This document shows, piece after piece, positions 34,400 through 45,800 of a stretch of DNA of 64,000 bases. The translations under genes were made by a program, and so were the position numbers. Each line of letters begins with the position of its first letter. Positions within the stretch are counted from its first letter, which is position 1. Origin of the DNA: Calycina herbarum (Eukaryota; Ascomycota; Leotiomycetes; Helotiales; Pezizellaceae); contig LLEY01000038.1 of the NCBI GenBank assembly GCA_001414485.1, positions 1 through 64,000 on the forward strand. The letters run 5' to 3'. The notes beneath the pieces were generated by a model. It saw only the letters and a list, made by a program, of their open reading frames with translations. It had not been told where the DNA came from and did no database searches.

Positions 34400-36079
34400 A
34401 AGGTGTGGTGAGTTGATAGAAATAAGAAAGGGAAGATGGCTTGGTTATCACTTCCCAGAACGGCGAGAACAATGACGGTGCTGACTTGCCCGACAACCAC
34501 TGGAACCAGAACAAACGAGGCGCATTGAGCTATATTGAAATGTGGGTGATAGCAAGGATCAAAAAGGCCTCAGCCAACCGGGAAGCTACCCCACACTCTT
34601 GGGATTCTCTCTTAATGGCAAATTGGTTGAGCACTGCATGGAATGCATGCACCGCTTCCTTTGTGGGGGCTGAGGGGAGGCTGACTCTGTTTCGAGTATC
34701 ACGGAAAAATTGATGTGAAGGAGGTTCGATGGAAGGCTGTAGATGAAATAAAAATGTACGTGTTCTTAAGAATGAATCTTCAAGGCAATGAAATTAATAC
34801 CAGGTACCTGAAGATCTTGTTAGCAATTGTGTGTGGTGCTGGAGAGAAACTTGCAATATTCGCCCCCTTCTCAGACTTGCAGCCTGATCACTTGCGTTAT
34901 TTCATGGACCTAGATCGCATAAACTAAAACGGTATCAGCGCCGCAGTAAGAATAGCCTCCTGCTTTGCAACCATCGCTTGCGAAACGAAGATACATGAGA
35001 GTGGTGGAGGGTAGTCAAAGATAGTCTGACCGTCGCACAAGCTATCACCAATCCCGACAACTCACAGCCTGTCAGTAGATGAAAATGTGCTTTTCTAGAA
35101 CATGATTCGTCGGCTTTCAATCTGTATTTCTCGCTGCTCTGTCTATTGATTGGCTTAGAGCACCTCAAAAAAGCCATCGTGTAACCCTTGGTCAGCACAT
35201 TAGCATTTCTGGATTTAGGCACAGCTTGAGATCTAGACCTGGTCATTGGTCGAATCGCACCAACTTCAGACAAACTTGATTGAATAGGGTGTAGGGGGTT
35301 GGGAAGAGACTGACCAAAAACAGCATGTCGACACAGGAGATCACTTTTTGAACCATAGGGTTCCGGGGCAACAGTTCCACAGCATAAAATACTGTGTAGT
35401 CATCCCAAGGTGTTCAGATTATAAACAAGTAGAAAATAACTTTGAGGTAGAGTAGAGATGCCATCGGGTTTCGCCCGCTCAACTGGAAAGCAGGCGCATA
35501 AACACCACGGGGTTTACCCTGACGGAGAAACCCCTGCTGTGGCGATGATCCGAAAAGAAAAAGACAACTGCAAAGAAAATAGGGATGAGGGTGAAGAAGA
35601 AATTGACGGGCGTGTCCGTGGGGAGCTGATGAAACAAATGGCTCTGGGTGAGAACTTTCCCATAATCAAGTGGCCAACCATTTCCGGCAGAATGATATGC
35701 GCTACCACAGCAAGATATCAAGACAGCTCTTCATCCAAGGGTTAATATCCTTGAAGACCCCTAGATATTGCGAGAAAACTTGCATTTGGATACATTGTCA
35801 TGCCCAAAAAATCAACACCCGTGAACATACGCAAACTCTCAATTCTCACAGGCGATTGTATATGTTCGACGAATATTGATCGCAATGAAAAGCACACCAG
35901 AAGCCCATCAAAACCGCGGTATGTGCTGTAACTATTGCTTTCTGAAGTTGCCACAAAGAGTTGCTCCCCTCGACATGCCCCTTTCTCCTCATTTTGTCTA
36001 GCGATTCAATCATGAGGCATTGAAAGAGTTGGGTTTTCGGCATGTGGCGAGCTCGAGGCGACAGGAAAGCAGCCTTCGT
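34400..36079. other. Intergenic, gene-poor
   Basis: About 1.7 kb with several short open frames on both strands (for example 35458-35745 plus) but none with recognisable domains, signal peptide or splice structure. Confidence 0.45.
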
Positions 36080-36470
36080 AATTACTTAGCAGATTCCAAA
36101 GTATTAGATTCTTAGCTATAGTTTTTAAGAAAGTACGTCTTACTAGGTTTCTCTTCTCTATATTTTAGTTTTTAAGCTTTAAAAGAAGAAGTATTAGTTA
36201 TAAACTCTTTATAAAGAGCGATAATTAAGAAGACCTACTTATAGATAAGACATCTGTTTCTACTCTAAGAAGCTAACTTTCTTTTTTTTAGAAACTTAAA
36301 CTATTATTGTAATTATTATAAGATTAATTAGAGAATCTAGAGCTTATTATATAAAAGAATAACTTAGTAGTAGATATAGACTTATTATATCTATATAGGT
36401 ATAGAAGCTAGACTAGATTATAGCCTTATACGAGGCGCTAAGAACCTCTGTCATATGTAATACTACGTGT
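36080..36470. repeat. Isolated AT-rich RIP-like patch
   Basis: Abrupt change to AT-rich, TpA-rich sequence with no open frame, flanked by normal DNA. It looks like a small decayed repeat fragment; I cannot identify its origin. Confidence 0.5.
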
Positions 36471-37331
36471 AGATCCGTGATCTGTAAGTGTTAATCTCTG
36501 TTAGCACAGCTAGAAGGTTTTTAATTTAACTACGTCATCTTCCAACCACTCGTATCGGTGTTAGCCCCTAATGCTTGCCCCTAATGCTGGCCAACGCTGC
36601 TATTTAAAAGTTCTCAGCCGCACTCAGTCGGGCGTTGTCAACCCCGCCAGAATCAGTATTACAGAAGTTCCAAATGCAGTTGCACCCCTATGTGGCCCCT
36701 TACCATGTTTGTCGGCAATGACAGAGAGTTGGTGGCAACTATCCTTGCTATTGCAGCGGGGCTTCCGACAGGTTTTTGCTATCTTTTTTTTTAGTTGCCT
36801 ATCCGAAGGATAAGCAGTTTCCTAACTTTCAAATACGCCAGAGCCAGGGGGGTTTCGACCCAGATACTACAGTATCAAGGGGGATGGGGCTTAGGGCAAT
36901 GACAATGTGCTTAAACGCTCTTAGATCTTCCTGCCACATCCAGCCCTGATGCTCTTCCATTTGCGTTCTCAGCGCCTGTAATCTCTCTTAGTCCTTGTCG
37001 ACCTCATCATGATACTCCCTCTCTCAGCGGCTAATTGATCGCCTTCGTTAGAAATATCCGTCACCCATTGGCACTGCTATCAGCTTGTATACTAGTGCAT
37101 ATTATTGGCCGGATAAGGCCGAAAGTACGGTAGGTATCATAGAGTAGAGCATCGATACTTGCCTCCAGCTTATCATTCGGAACACACAACATTGGTTTTG
37201 TACTTTAGAGGCTTCTATTTCTTAAAGGAAAACATATCTCAAATCCACCTCGCTACCATCTCGAAATGTAATCATTCAGTGATTCTCACTCCCTATTGCC
37301 AATATATGATTTGACATCTTAAGAAGTGCTT
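36471..37331. other. Intergenic, no gene called
   Basis: Mixed composition. An 80-codon plus-strand frame (36571-36813) has no recognisable features. Confidence 0.4.
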
Positions 37332-38567
37332 CTAATTTCTTAACAACTCTCCCATTTCTTTCTCCAACTTATTAACTCCACGGTTACTTATAATATAAAT
37401 TGAAGTTTCTCCCTCTGGCATATCGTTCCCTAAAGCCTCCTTAATAATTTTCTTTACGATCTTAAGCCTAGATCTCCCGTACGAGGCCGTAATTTTAATA
37501 GCTTTAAAGATATGAGATCTCGCTGTGTATTCCGAGCAATGGTCACCTCTCAAAAGCTCTTTCATTTTGTTAGAATAATAACTCCGATACCGTGATAGTT
37601 CCTCTGGTAAGTCTTCTGTAGTATCTAGGCTATTATACTCGTTATATATTAGCGGGTCCCAGTCCCTAGTAATCTACCCAGGAAAACGATAATAGCTTAA
37701 AAAATCCGGGACAGTTTGAACACAATCCTAGTCAATGATACTGGTAAGATAACCTTTTTCATCGATCATAATGTTTTGAGAGTCGAAGTCGGGATGAGTG
37801 AGTACGAATTTTTCGGCGTTATTCCCTCGAGGGCGAAGGTATAGAATCATCTATTCTATAATCTTCTAAGCCCTAACTCCTAGCTTCTTATTGTTCTTAT
37901 TAGAGCGACTAAACAATACCCATAAATACTGTTGCGAAGATGTAAAAGGCCTAAATGTATTAAGTCCCGCTGTACCATAACATGGACCAATCTTAAGTCG
38001 TCCTAACTCATCATTTTTGTATTGTAGAGATCTGATCTTATCGAAGTCTAATCTTGACAGCTGTGACATAGCTTCTGCAATCGTATCTAGGGCTCTTCTC
38101 CGCTGCTCCTCTAAGTTTGTAGGCCTAGATTTATCGAACTATATCTTACTGACCCTGTAGCTAGAGATAAAGCTTATAATGATATAGGGCGCTCCGATAA
38201 CGTTAGACATTTCAGAACTAAAGGAGTAAACATTAGGCACTGGAATCGTAGTTTTATTTCGAATGAATTGTATCGTAAATACTTGAGATCTGAGAGAACG
38301 TTTGGCTGTCTTAGTAAATCGACAGCCCTATCCAGTTGCTGGTATACGTATAATATATCTGATACCGTCGCCGAATTCGACAATATAGACAATATTGAAA
38401 AATCCCGTATGCCGAGTAAGTACACGACCTTTCGGGGAAGGTTTTATGTCGTGGACGGTTGTGGCGAGGGTGATAAGAGAATCATCACTAATGGCTAAAA
38501 GAGGGCCAAAACGTTCATCCAAATGATAATCGTCATCAGAAAATTCTGTTGGGGCCATGCTGAACAT
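37332..38567 (-). pseudogene. Aminoglycoside-phosphotransferase-like (APH) kinase, RIP-inactivated
   Basis: One reading frame of 412 codons can be followed from ATG at 38567 to 37332 without a frameshift. It carries the APH/choline-kinase fold marks: FNIVYIVEFGDG then YIIRIPATG (nucleotide-binding lobe), IPVPNVYSFSSE, IGAPYIII, MSQLSRLDFDKI, and LTHPDFDSQNIMIDEKG (catalytic HxDxxxxN). The frame is broken by six TAG codons, at 38328, 38139, 37866, 37851, 37728 and 37674. Several fall where the family has Trp, for example IPATG-W and IID-W-D. TGG-to-TAG is the change expected from CpA-to-TpA mutation on the other strand, so RIP is the likely cause. The substrate of the ancestral enzyme is unknown. 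Confidence 0.85.
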
Positions 38568-40351
38568 CGATAGGCAGAGTGATGGCTAATGTTGTTGAGG
38601 GAGTATGAAGGTGTTTGTGAGGATGTGGCAGGCAAAGTTGAGGGAGTGTGCAAAATTTCGGGTGGGGCGATGGTGTAAAGCTTAGCAACACCACTGATAA
38701 GGTTGGTTTTTAGAGTAGAAGAGGAAGGACGACCAAAAACCAAAAACCAGGTCACTACACAATAATTGAATACTCAAAAGAATATGGAAAAAGTTGGATT
38801 GATTAATTTTGGGTTATACCCCCAAGTAGAAATCAACAATGACTCTAATGTTAAGTCATGTGACATGGAAATTCGAAGTGCGACGATCAAAAGGCCCAAA
38901 TTCCTGGTTGTAGCTATTATTTTACTCGTCCCTTGCCTTTACTCCGCCCCCCTTTGCTGCTCTCCCCATCCTTCTTCTTTTTCTTCTTGTCTTCCTTGTA
39001 TCAGCAAGCACTTGCATTCCAAACTCTGCATGCTTGCCACGAAAGCTCAATCAGGACAATTCTTAAGTTTCTAGCTGCTGTGTGCACTCGGATTTCAGAT
39101 GAAAGCAGTTTGCGGGCAAGATGTACATCTCACAGTAAGAGGCAAAGAGAAGAAAACGCCATAAGAAATGAATCATAAGCATAACTGTAGATCAATCCAA
39201 AATCTCAACGCAAAAGCTTTCATGAGAAGTTCATAGAGAGATTGACTGAAGGTGTCAAAGCTTTGGTTGGACCAGGTTGAGATTATTAAGAAGGGGTGTG
39301 GGGGGCACCGCTGTGTAGAAATCCCCACTCACTTCATCAATAAACAACAATCAATGCTGAGAAAGGTTATTGCGAGTACCAAAAACTCACGTCAGCGAGA
39401 AAGGAAATCAATGGGTATCGAGATTGAACCTGGTGGTTCCAACTTGTGGAGTTGGTCATAGGCAGCTGTTTTGAGTTCATTTTCCTGAAAAGTTTATGCA
39501 ATAGGAGGGTCGTAAAGGGGTTGACATAGTGGAAGCTGTGCTGCTCCGCTTGAGAGATGATGAGCCCAACTTGAAATGGAAAAGAGACGTTGAACTGAAA
39601 AATGGAGTTGATTGAGGAGTAGCTTGATTAACGGATGGGCGAAGAGGTTGAGGGAAGGAGACGAAGTTAGGGAAGCAAAGTAGCAAGAAATTATAGAAGC
39701 GGAAGGAGCAGACAGCTCTCGAGCATTTGCTCCTTAACAAAACTCTTGGGCAACATTTTGTAGCTAGGGTGCTATGGAATTCCCGTAAGCCTGATCTCAA
39801 ATATGAGTACCTTGGGGTGTCGGATCTGGATCAGAAGACTTTCATGAGGAAGCCACTGACAAATCTTGTCATGTTTGTATTGGGTTATTGCCAAACCCAG
39901 AGCAGACAAGGGTAAGGTAAGCTTCAACCACCCGCATCACAATAATAACGGATTCAAAAATTATGAAAACGCGGAAGAATAAAGAACTTGATCCAAGGAA
40001 TATTTTTCTCCTAAATTGTATCTCTTGGCTGTGCTTTGCGCATGCAACAAGAAGTTGAAATCGGATGTGGCGCTCAGCCACCCATGACCCCTTCCCATCT
40101 GCCAGCACTGTACACAGCAGAAGCGCACTCAGTTACAAACAAGATGGCTCTAGCCGACACATGTTCGAAATAACGATTGGTTGGCTTTAAACTATATACA
40201 AGGAAGGAAAACCGCTAATGAAAGTGGCAGCTTCAACTCGTCGAACCTGCTCTCAAAGCAGCTTCAAACCTACAAAACGAAAAGGCTCATCACGACGGTT
40301 TCCCTTCTCCTTTCCCTCAAGCCCAACACCGTCGCAAACAACAACCCCAAC
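38568..40351. other. Intergenic, no gene called
   Basis: About 1.8 kb with short frames on both strands, none protein-like. The right part is the 3' flank of the GH11 gene. Confidence 0.45.
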
Positions 40352-41082
40352 TCAACCACTAAGACTATACTTACTACTCCCCCCCGCATTCCCCCATCCC
40401 TCCGTCGCCAAAACCTGATAATTCATAGTCCCCAACTTCAACCCCTGCTTCGCCCAAGCATCAAAATGATTCTTCGTAGTGATCGTCCCATTATCCGTCC
40501 TCTTACTCTGTCTCACACTAATATACTGCCAAAAGGTTGTCGTCCCCGATATGGAAGGCTGATTGACCTGTTGATGTTTCCAGATATCATAGGTGGATCC
40601 ATCGCTTTCCAATGTGCCGAGTTTGGTGCCTTGCGCGGCGCCGTTGGAGTTGGAGTATTCTTGGATGTAGTACTCTACTAGGGGGTTGGTGGACCAGCCG
40701 TAGACGGAGACCAGGACTGTGCCTGACGAGGCTGTGGTGGAGCCGGAGAAGTTGATGTTTCTGGGGAGGGTGTTAGACGGGTTGAGGAGAGGATTGGGAG
40801 TGAAAGAGGAATGATTTACCTGGTAGTTCCCGTTTTCCAACCTCTTCCAACAACAAAGTCTGCTGCACCAGAGAACGTCACGGAGTATCCAGCAGTGGAG
40901 GACTGGAAATTGACATTTCCCCCTGTCTTGTAGTTCTGGGTATAATCCTGACGACGAGCAAGGTTCTGTCCTCCGATCTCAAAATCAGGTTTGACAACTG
41001 GCCCCATAGGCTCAGCAGCAGGAGCAGCAAGCGTTTGAGCAATCACCGCGAGGGTGAGAGTGAGTTGAGTGAAGGCAACCAT
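40352..41082 (-). CDS. Secreted endo-1,4-beta-xylanase, GH11
   Basis: Two exons, 41082-40820 and 40760-40352, with a 59-nt GT-AG intron; 223 residues, the normal GH11 size. An in-frame upstream ATG at 41163 would put 27 residues before the signal peptide, so 41082 is chosen (MVAFTQLTLT). A signal peptide and short propeptide end at ARRQDYTQ, a Lys/Arg-Arg processing site. The beta-jelly-roll motifs are NINFSG, YGWSTNPLVEYYIQE (nucleophile Glu117), VNQPSISGTTTF and QVLATEGW (acid/base Glu208). There is no cellulose-binding module. It cleaves internal xylan bonds outside the cell. The usual QYWSVR is QYISVR here, a mild change next to the active-site cleft. Confidence 0.95.
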
Positions 41083-41167
41083 GATTGTAGATATGTATAT
41101 AGCTGATGTAAAAAAAAAACGATACAAAACTGTTTCTCTCCAGACGGAAAACGGGAGAACCATCTCC

Positions 41168-41176
41168 TATTTTATA
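41168..41176 (-). promoter_or_regulatory. TATA box of the GH11 gene
   Basis: TATAAAATA on the minus strand, about 90 bp upstream of the ATG at 41082. Confidence 0.6.
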
Positions 41177-41308
41177 CTTTCAGAATGATATTATATCTGG
41201 GTAATTTGAACATCGGACGAATGACTCTATATCACGCTGGCAGCTGAGCGTACCCGAATAGTATCATTGCCCCTGTGGTTGTCTTCTGCCGTCAAGGATA
41301 ACCGCCAA

Positions 41309-41416
41309 GGCTAAAAAGTTGGCGGTGCCAAAATCTGGGGTAAAGAAAATGCGGGGGAGTTGCACCACTTTGCTCTTCCCTTGCTCATCATGACCCCTTG
41401 AAATAGATGGGTGGGG
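41309..41416. promoter_or_regulatory. Candidate XlnR/XYR1 and CreA sites upstream of GH11
   Basis: GGCTAAA at 41309-41315 fits the XlnR/XYR1 consensus GGCTAA(A/G), about 230 bp from the ATG. CTGGGG (41335), GCGGGG (41351) and GTGGGG (41411) fit the CreA/CRE1 consensus SYGGRG. Together they would give xylan induction and glucose repression. This is motif matching only. Confidence 0.45.
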
Positions 41417-41694
41417 TGGTCTGTATTTGATACATATTTCGGTGATGGATGGGCCGTGAAACTCATTCAATTTGTCTCCCGCCACCTCGTTGGACGAAAT
41501 GCCCTCGAACTAAGGTAACAATCCAGACAAGGCGCAGGAAACTAGCAGAAGCATAATAATTGCACTCGGAGCGAAGTGCCATTGAAGAAATCGCCTAGAA
41601 TTAATGAATAACTCAAACGGTCATCTGAAACTTCGATCACAATCATGATAAGTTTGCCAACTTTGACAAATTCATCAACTCCGGGCAAGCTTGC

Positions 41695-43854
41695 TCAGCA
41701 ATACACAAAATCTTGAACTTTGTAAAGTCCAGACTTTAAAAACCCCATAGCCTCGCCTTCCATAAGTCCTTGAACATATGTTCCACCCAGCACCTGAAAC
41801 TTGCTGCCATACGGACGAATTGTGATGGGTGTACTGCAACCGAATATAATAGCAATCATATCCCCCTCCCTTGTCTGGTTTTCGTCAGTGCCATATATAT
41901 TATCAGGGGCCCAACCCATATATCCGGTTTCCGTCGTCATAAACCTCCTCCCTTTGCACACCCGGTCGAAACACGAATAAGCCTCCTTAAAGTCTTCTTC
42001 CGAAGCATCTTCTGGGATCTTATCGGTGAAGTAGTCTCCAAGTTTTTGCTTCCCTAGCCAAAAATGTTTGTTTTTGCGGCGCCACACTTCATATCGGTAA
42101 TAATAACCTTTCCTTTGACAGAACCACTTCCATCCGAGTCTCTGGAATTCGGGGAGTGTATCCTTGAATGAAGATGGGAGATGCAGAAGTGTTTCGTGAA
42201 GCTCCTTATCACTCTCTTCTCGATCTCCCATCAAGGTTCGATGGAGAGCCTTTGCGGTGTCAGCAACAGAACCGTAAATGCTATTTCTCTGCTTTGGTTG
42301 GATGATAGACTCTCTCTCCCAAGTAGTGAACCCCTTCTCACGAGCAGTCAAACCATCTATCTTATCTACCACAAACCCCCTACAAACGAGATGCAGCCTA
42401 TCGGTCGGATTAGATATCTGCATGCGACTCTCACCACTGGCATGGTATTGCAAAGTAGATTTTGCTATTTGCAGATGTGGTGGACCGAATTGATTCCAAC
42501 CACTAGGTGCTTCTAGACGGGAATGTCGAAGACGACCATTCCAGGTCCAATCGGCAGCCCATGAAGGGCCATTCTGGCTGCCCCAGGGATTGCCTTCACG
42601 GATGGCTTCAAGATTCCCGGAATGGATGATAAAAAGTTTGGCAATTTCCGCATACACCTCACCCGGATGCGTAGTGTAATCGAGGGAGAGAGAAGACTCG
42701 ATAGAAGGATCTATCATCCCCAGCAGCCCATAAACTCTATCCCTCGCATCCCGTGAATGGGCTGAGCCCGCCACATCCAACAATCTCGCAAACCCAACAC
42801 GACCAGTGCCTTCTTTTTCAAAATGACTTAAAGTCCATAGATCCTGGTGGACGAGATGAAGTCCTTTTGTGGACATTGCCCTTGAAGTCAAGCCCTTGGA
42901 TCTCATTTCGCTTTTCAGCAGCCCGTCTTTCAAAGTCCACAAATAATCGAACAGAAAACCGATAGCATGACAAAAGCTCCCCCAATCGATCGACATATCG
43001 CCACACCGAATGATTGTTCCAGATGATCCAAGAACAACTTCTTGTATGATCCAGAGTCTAAACCAATACTCGCGTTTCATCAATTGGTTCAGTGCCATCC
43101 ATCCTGTTCTCAAGTACCGTGGTTCAGACTGAAGCTTGACTTCCATTGTCGGCCCAAAGTTCGCTTTGCTGGCGTCCAACAATTCGTAAAGTAATTGAAT
43201 GGCCTCGTTGCTGTCATTATTTTCCTCACCCAACCATGCTATTACGGAATATGCATCGCCATATATATTCCGCATTCTTGCAACTTGACATCCGCGTTCA
43301 ACATCGTCAACCTGATTGATACACAACGCGTCGACCCACAATTTGAATCCATTTTTAAATTCTTGAGCCACACTGAGAGCGCGAAGAACGATTTCTAAGT
43401 TCTTTCCTACTGTCATCTCCTTGTCATTCAGTAATATCGTACGATCGGTTTCCGGACTTGTCAATCCCCAGGTATAAGAGAGAGCAGTGTAGTCACCCCA
43501 AGTATATCGGTAAAGAGGCTCAATCGGAGGATGATAGCTACTTGACACCAGCTCTTCCTCTGCGGAACGAGGTACTTGGGGGATGTGTTGTAGCCATTTG
43601 GAGAGGACCTTCCGTTTGCTGAGGTTTGCTGACTCCAAGGTCGAAGCAAAATCTTTGTATTTCGAGTTCAACGAGGTGAGTGACACTGTTTCCAGCTTGC
43701 ATCGAACGGGCTCGTGTTCTCTAGGTGGTTCAAGAAACGTGATAAGCCGAATTTCGCCCTCCTGTTCGTTCAATGGTAGGTAGGTGAAGGAATCTTCTGC
43801 TGGAGGCTGGAGCTTCCTATGTATCCATTCCTTTGCTCTGCCAGCGTTCCACAT
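41695..43854 (-). CDS. HET-domain (heterokaryon incompatibility) protein
   Basis: Single exon, 719 residues. The HET domain (PF06985 type) is clear: YTALSYTWG at residues 122-130, then LWVDALCINQVDDVERGCQV and MRNIYGDAYSVIAWLGEEN to about residue 210. A further conserved motif, ARDRVYGLLGM, comes later. The C-terminus shows the usual GYMGWAPDN, REGDMIAIIFGCSTP and YVQGLMEGEAM pattern. HET domains act in allorecognition and trigger cell death when incompatible hyphae fuse; most family members have no tested partner. No NACHT, WD or ankyrin partner domain is present, so this is a stand-alone member. It is divergent from the MYND gene, and its 3' side neighbours the xylanase promoter. Confidence 0.93.
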   Translation of the reverse strand: MWNAGRAKEWIHRKLQPPAEDSFTYLPLNEQEGEIRLITFLEPPREHEPVRCKLETVSLTSLNSKYKDFASTLESANLSKRKVLSKWLQHIPQVPRSAEEELVSSSYHPPIEPLYRYTWGDYTALSYTWGLTSPETDRTILLNDKEMTVGKNLEIVLRALSVAQEFKNGFKLWVDALCINQVDDVERGCQVARMRNIYGDAYSVIAWLGEENNDSNEAIQLLYELLDASKANFGPTMEVKLQSEPRYLRTGWMALNQLMKREYWFRLWIIQEVVLGSSGTIIRCGDMSIDWGSFCHAIGFLFDYLWTLKDGLLKSEMRSKGLTSRAMSTKGLHLVHQDLWTLSHFEKEGTGRVGFARLLDVAGSAHSRDARDRVYGLLGMIDPSIESSLSLDYTTHPGEVYAEIAKLFIIHSGNLEAIREGNPWGSQNGPSWAADWTWNGRLRHSRLEAPSGWNQFGPPHLQIAKSTLQYHASGESRMQISNPTDRLHLVCRGFVVDKIDGLTAREKGFTTWERESIIQPKQRNSIYGSVADTAKALHRTLMGDREESDKELHETLLHLPSSFKDTLPEFQRLGWKWFCQRKGYYYRYEVWRRKNKHFWLGKQKLGDYFTDKIPEDASEEDFKEAYSCFDRVCKGRRFMTTETGYMGWAPDNIYGTDENQTREGDMIAIIFGCSTPITIRPYGSKFQVLGGTYVQGLMEGEAMGFLKSGLYKVQDFVYC

Positions 43855-44660
43855 TGAGGGAGGTAGAGTTTTCCGAGTGCGTGGGGTTTCTTCTGATGGG
43901 TGTCAAGTATGAATATTCTCCCTTGGCTAGAGTCGAGATATATCTCTCAACCTTTTCTAGCACTATGCTCGTCAATAGCTCAAGTCCAGAATTACGTTTC
44001 TCCTCCCCAGTTGGCTCACTCGTAACCTCGTACCCAACTACCCTGGCCTGGGACAATTTGGTCTGCTGTGCCGCTTATCTTGTAGACACAGAGCCCCCAC
44101 ACACCAAATTGGCCCAGCCCAAGCATTTAGAGAATTCACCTGTTTGACCCTTGGAACATTTCAAGCGAATGAGAGATGGATGTCTATGAGGACCCGTACA
44201 GCCTCATGTGGCGCACTATTTAGGGACCTCTCCACCAGAGCTAGTGGGGCAAGCTTACCATACCTCACTATAGGCCTACTAAATGAACTATATGAAATCC
44301 ATCCTTGAATTCACTATTCGTTTCTTATATTTATTAGATAATTCATTTCATATAGTATAATTAGTATAATTTCATGAAACGTTTCGTGAAATTCATATAA
44401 AATAGTTCCGCCCGTATTAATAATTATCCGAGGCACGTGTAAGCCTAAACTCATTTACCCCTAAAACCTACCCCAACTATTACGTGGCCTAATATGTGAA
44501 ATATATCAAAAGTCATAAAATTCATATATATCTTGGTTTCATTTCAACTAGTTCACGAAAATAAATCGAGCCTTGAATTCAAATGAAATACACCTTGTTT
44601 CGTGAATTTTCACTGTTTCAAGTTCTTTTGGGAGCCCTACCTCACTAAGCAGCGCGAATC
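43855..44660. promoter_or_regulatory. Divergent HET/MYND intergenic region with TTTCGTGAA-type inverted repeats
   Basis: The left half is ordinary. From about 44300 to 44625 it is AT-rich and contains a 26-bp palindrome at 44368-44393 (AATTTCATGAAAC / GTTTCGTGAAATT, one mismatched pair). Related TTCACGAAA and TTTCGTGAA boxes recur near 44553 and 44598. They could be binding sites of a dimeric factor or the remains of a small element. Confidence 0.55.
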
Positions 44661-45800
44661 ATGGCGACACAACACCAGAAGTGTACCATCTGCAATACCT
44701 CTGGCGCGAAGCGCTGTGCTTCGTGCCACTCGGCAGCTTATTGCTCTTCGGCATGCCAGAAGAAAGACTGGCCGCTCCACAAAATCATCTGCAAAGCCCT
44801 CAAATCGATCGAGCGACCTCCTGGCTCTTACAGACTCGCCCTCCTCTTCCCCGCCGATTCGAAGCTCCCGGTAGCAACATGGGTTTCTTGCTCGTCGAAC
44901 GAAGCTCCAGCTGCACCCAATCTTCCCGACGTCGATGCCATTGTTGGTCCGAAACCCCACGATTTCCGATCTATCACGAGAAACGAGCTTCGCGGTTTTG
45001 ATATCGACCATTCCGTGGTGATTATCTCCAAGCAGCAATCGAACGACGTCCCCACCCTCAACGCGTGTGTTATGCATACTACAAATGGAATGGCGAGATA
45101 CAAATGGGCAGGACCAGTTATCGCTATGCGGATAGCAGAAGGCATAAATACATACGAGGATATGACAGCAGAAGATCTCAGAGTTGCGGTTGACTACTTT
45201 GCCCAACTTCCTTCCAACGGCTTAAAGGGATATGTTCAAGGCGTCAAGATCTGTTGCAACGGAGACTTGAAGCAAGGAAGGTTTGTAGAGGTCGATGTCC
45301 CGTTAGACCATGCTATTTTCACCGCCAGCAAAGGACCAGACATTCCGAAGAAGATCGGTTTGGACATTCGCATACACAAATACGCACCCAACCCCGCTTG
45401 GAGATTCACGGTTGGTAACTTCGACAATCAAGGGGTCACATTCTTGCATCTCAATGCAAACCCTCACAGTCCTTCTTGGGGATGGGCGCCCCCCGAATGG
45501 CAGAATGAAGTGGGCAGTGTATTATTGGTGAGAGCCGACCGAAAACCCATCAGTCCAAGACAGGTTGAAATTCTTACCGAATACTGCTGTTCAGAATTGC
45601 AGCCTAATTTTGAGAGTTCAATCGAAGCAAATTCCCTTTCAGCTCGACAACGATTTTTCGACCGTATCAACAAGCAGGGATTTGAGGCATATTTTAAATC
45701 CTATAAAAAGGAGCAGATGGGATTTGAAATTGGCTTCAATAAAGACTCATTATTAGAACGTCACTCTTGGGGTGAAGAGAAATCTCCCTTGGACCTTTGA
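44661..45800 (+). CDS. MYND-type zinc-finger protein
   Basis: Single exon, 379 residues. The MYND finger is at the N-terminus (residues 8-44): CTICNTSGAKRCASCHSAAY, then CSSACQKKDWPLHKIIC. This is the complete C/H ligand set. The remainder (from PPGSYRLALLFPAD) has no domain I recognise; it is soluble, without membrane segments. MYND fingers bind Pro-rich partner peptides and occur in fungal regulatory proteins. The stop codon lies only about 60-100 bp before the AT-rich transposon block, so this is the last normal gene of the window. Confidence 0.88.
   Translation: MATQHQKCTICNTSGAKRCASCHSAAYCSSACQKKDWPLHKIICKALKSIERPPGSYRLALLFPADSKLPVATWVSCSSNEAPAAPNLPDVDAIVGPKPHDFRSITRNELRGFDIDHSVVIISKQQSNDVPTLNACVMHTTNGMARYKWAGPVIAMRIAEGINTYEDMTAEDLRVAVDYFAQLPSNGLKGYVQGVKICCNGDLKQGRFVEVDVPLDHAIFTASKGPDIPKKIGLDIRIHKYAPNPAWRFTVGNFDNQGVTFLHLNANPHSPSWGWAPPEWQNEVGSVLLVRADRKPISPRQVEILTEYCCSELQPNFESSIEANSLSARQRFFDRINKQGFEAYFKSYKKEQMGFEIGFNKDSLLERHSWGEEKSPLDL

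Noticed and set aside
35458..35745. 95-codon plus frame
   Set aside because: Charged, no domain, overlapped by an equal-length opposite frame.
36571..36813. 80-codon plus frame
   Set aside because: No signal, domain or repeat match I can support.
40181..40681. 166-codon plus frame
   Set aside because: Antisense to the GH11 xylanase exon.
44637..45206. 189-codon minus frame
   Set aside because: Antisense shadow of the MYND gene.
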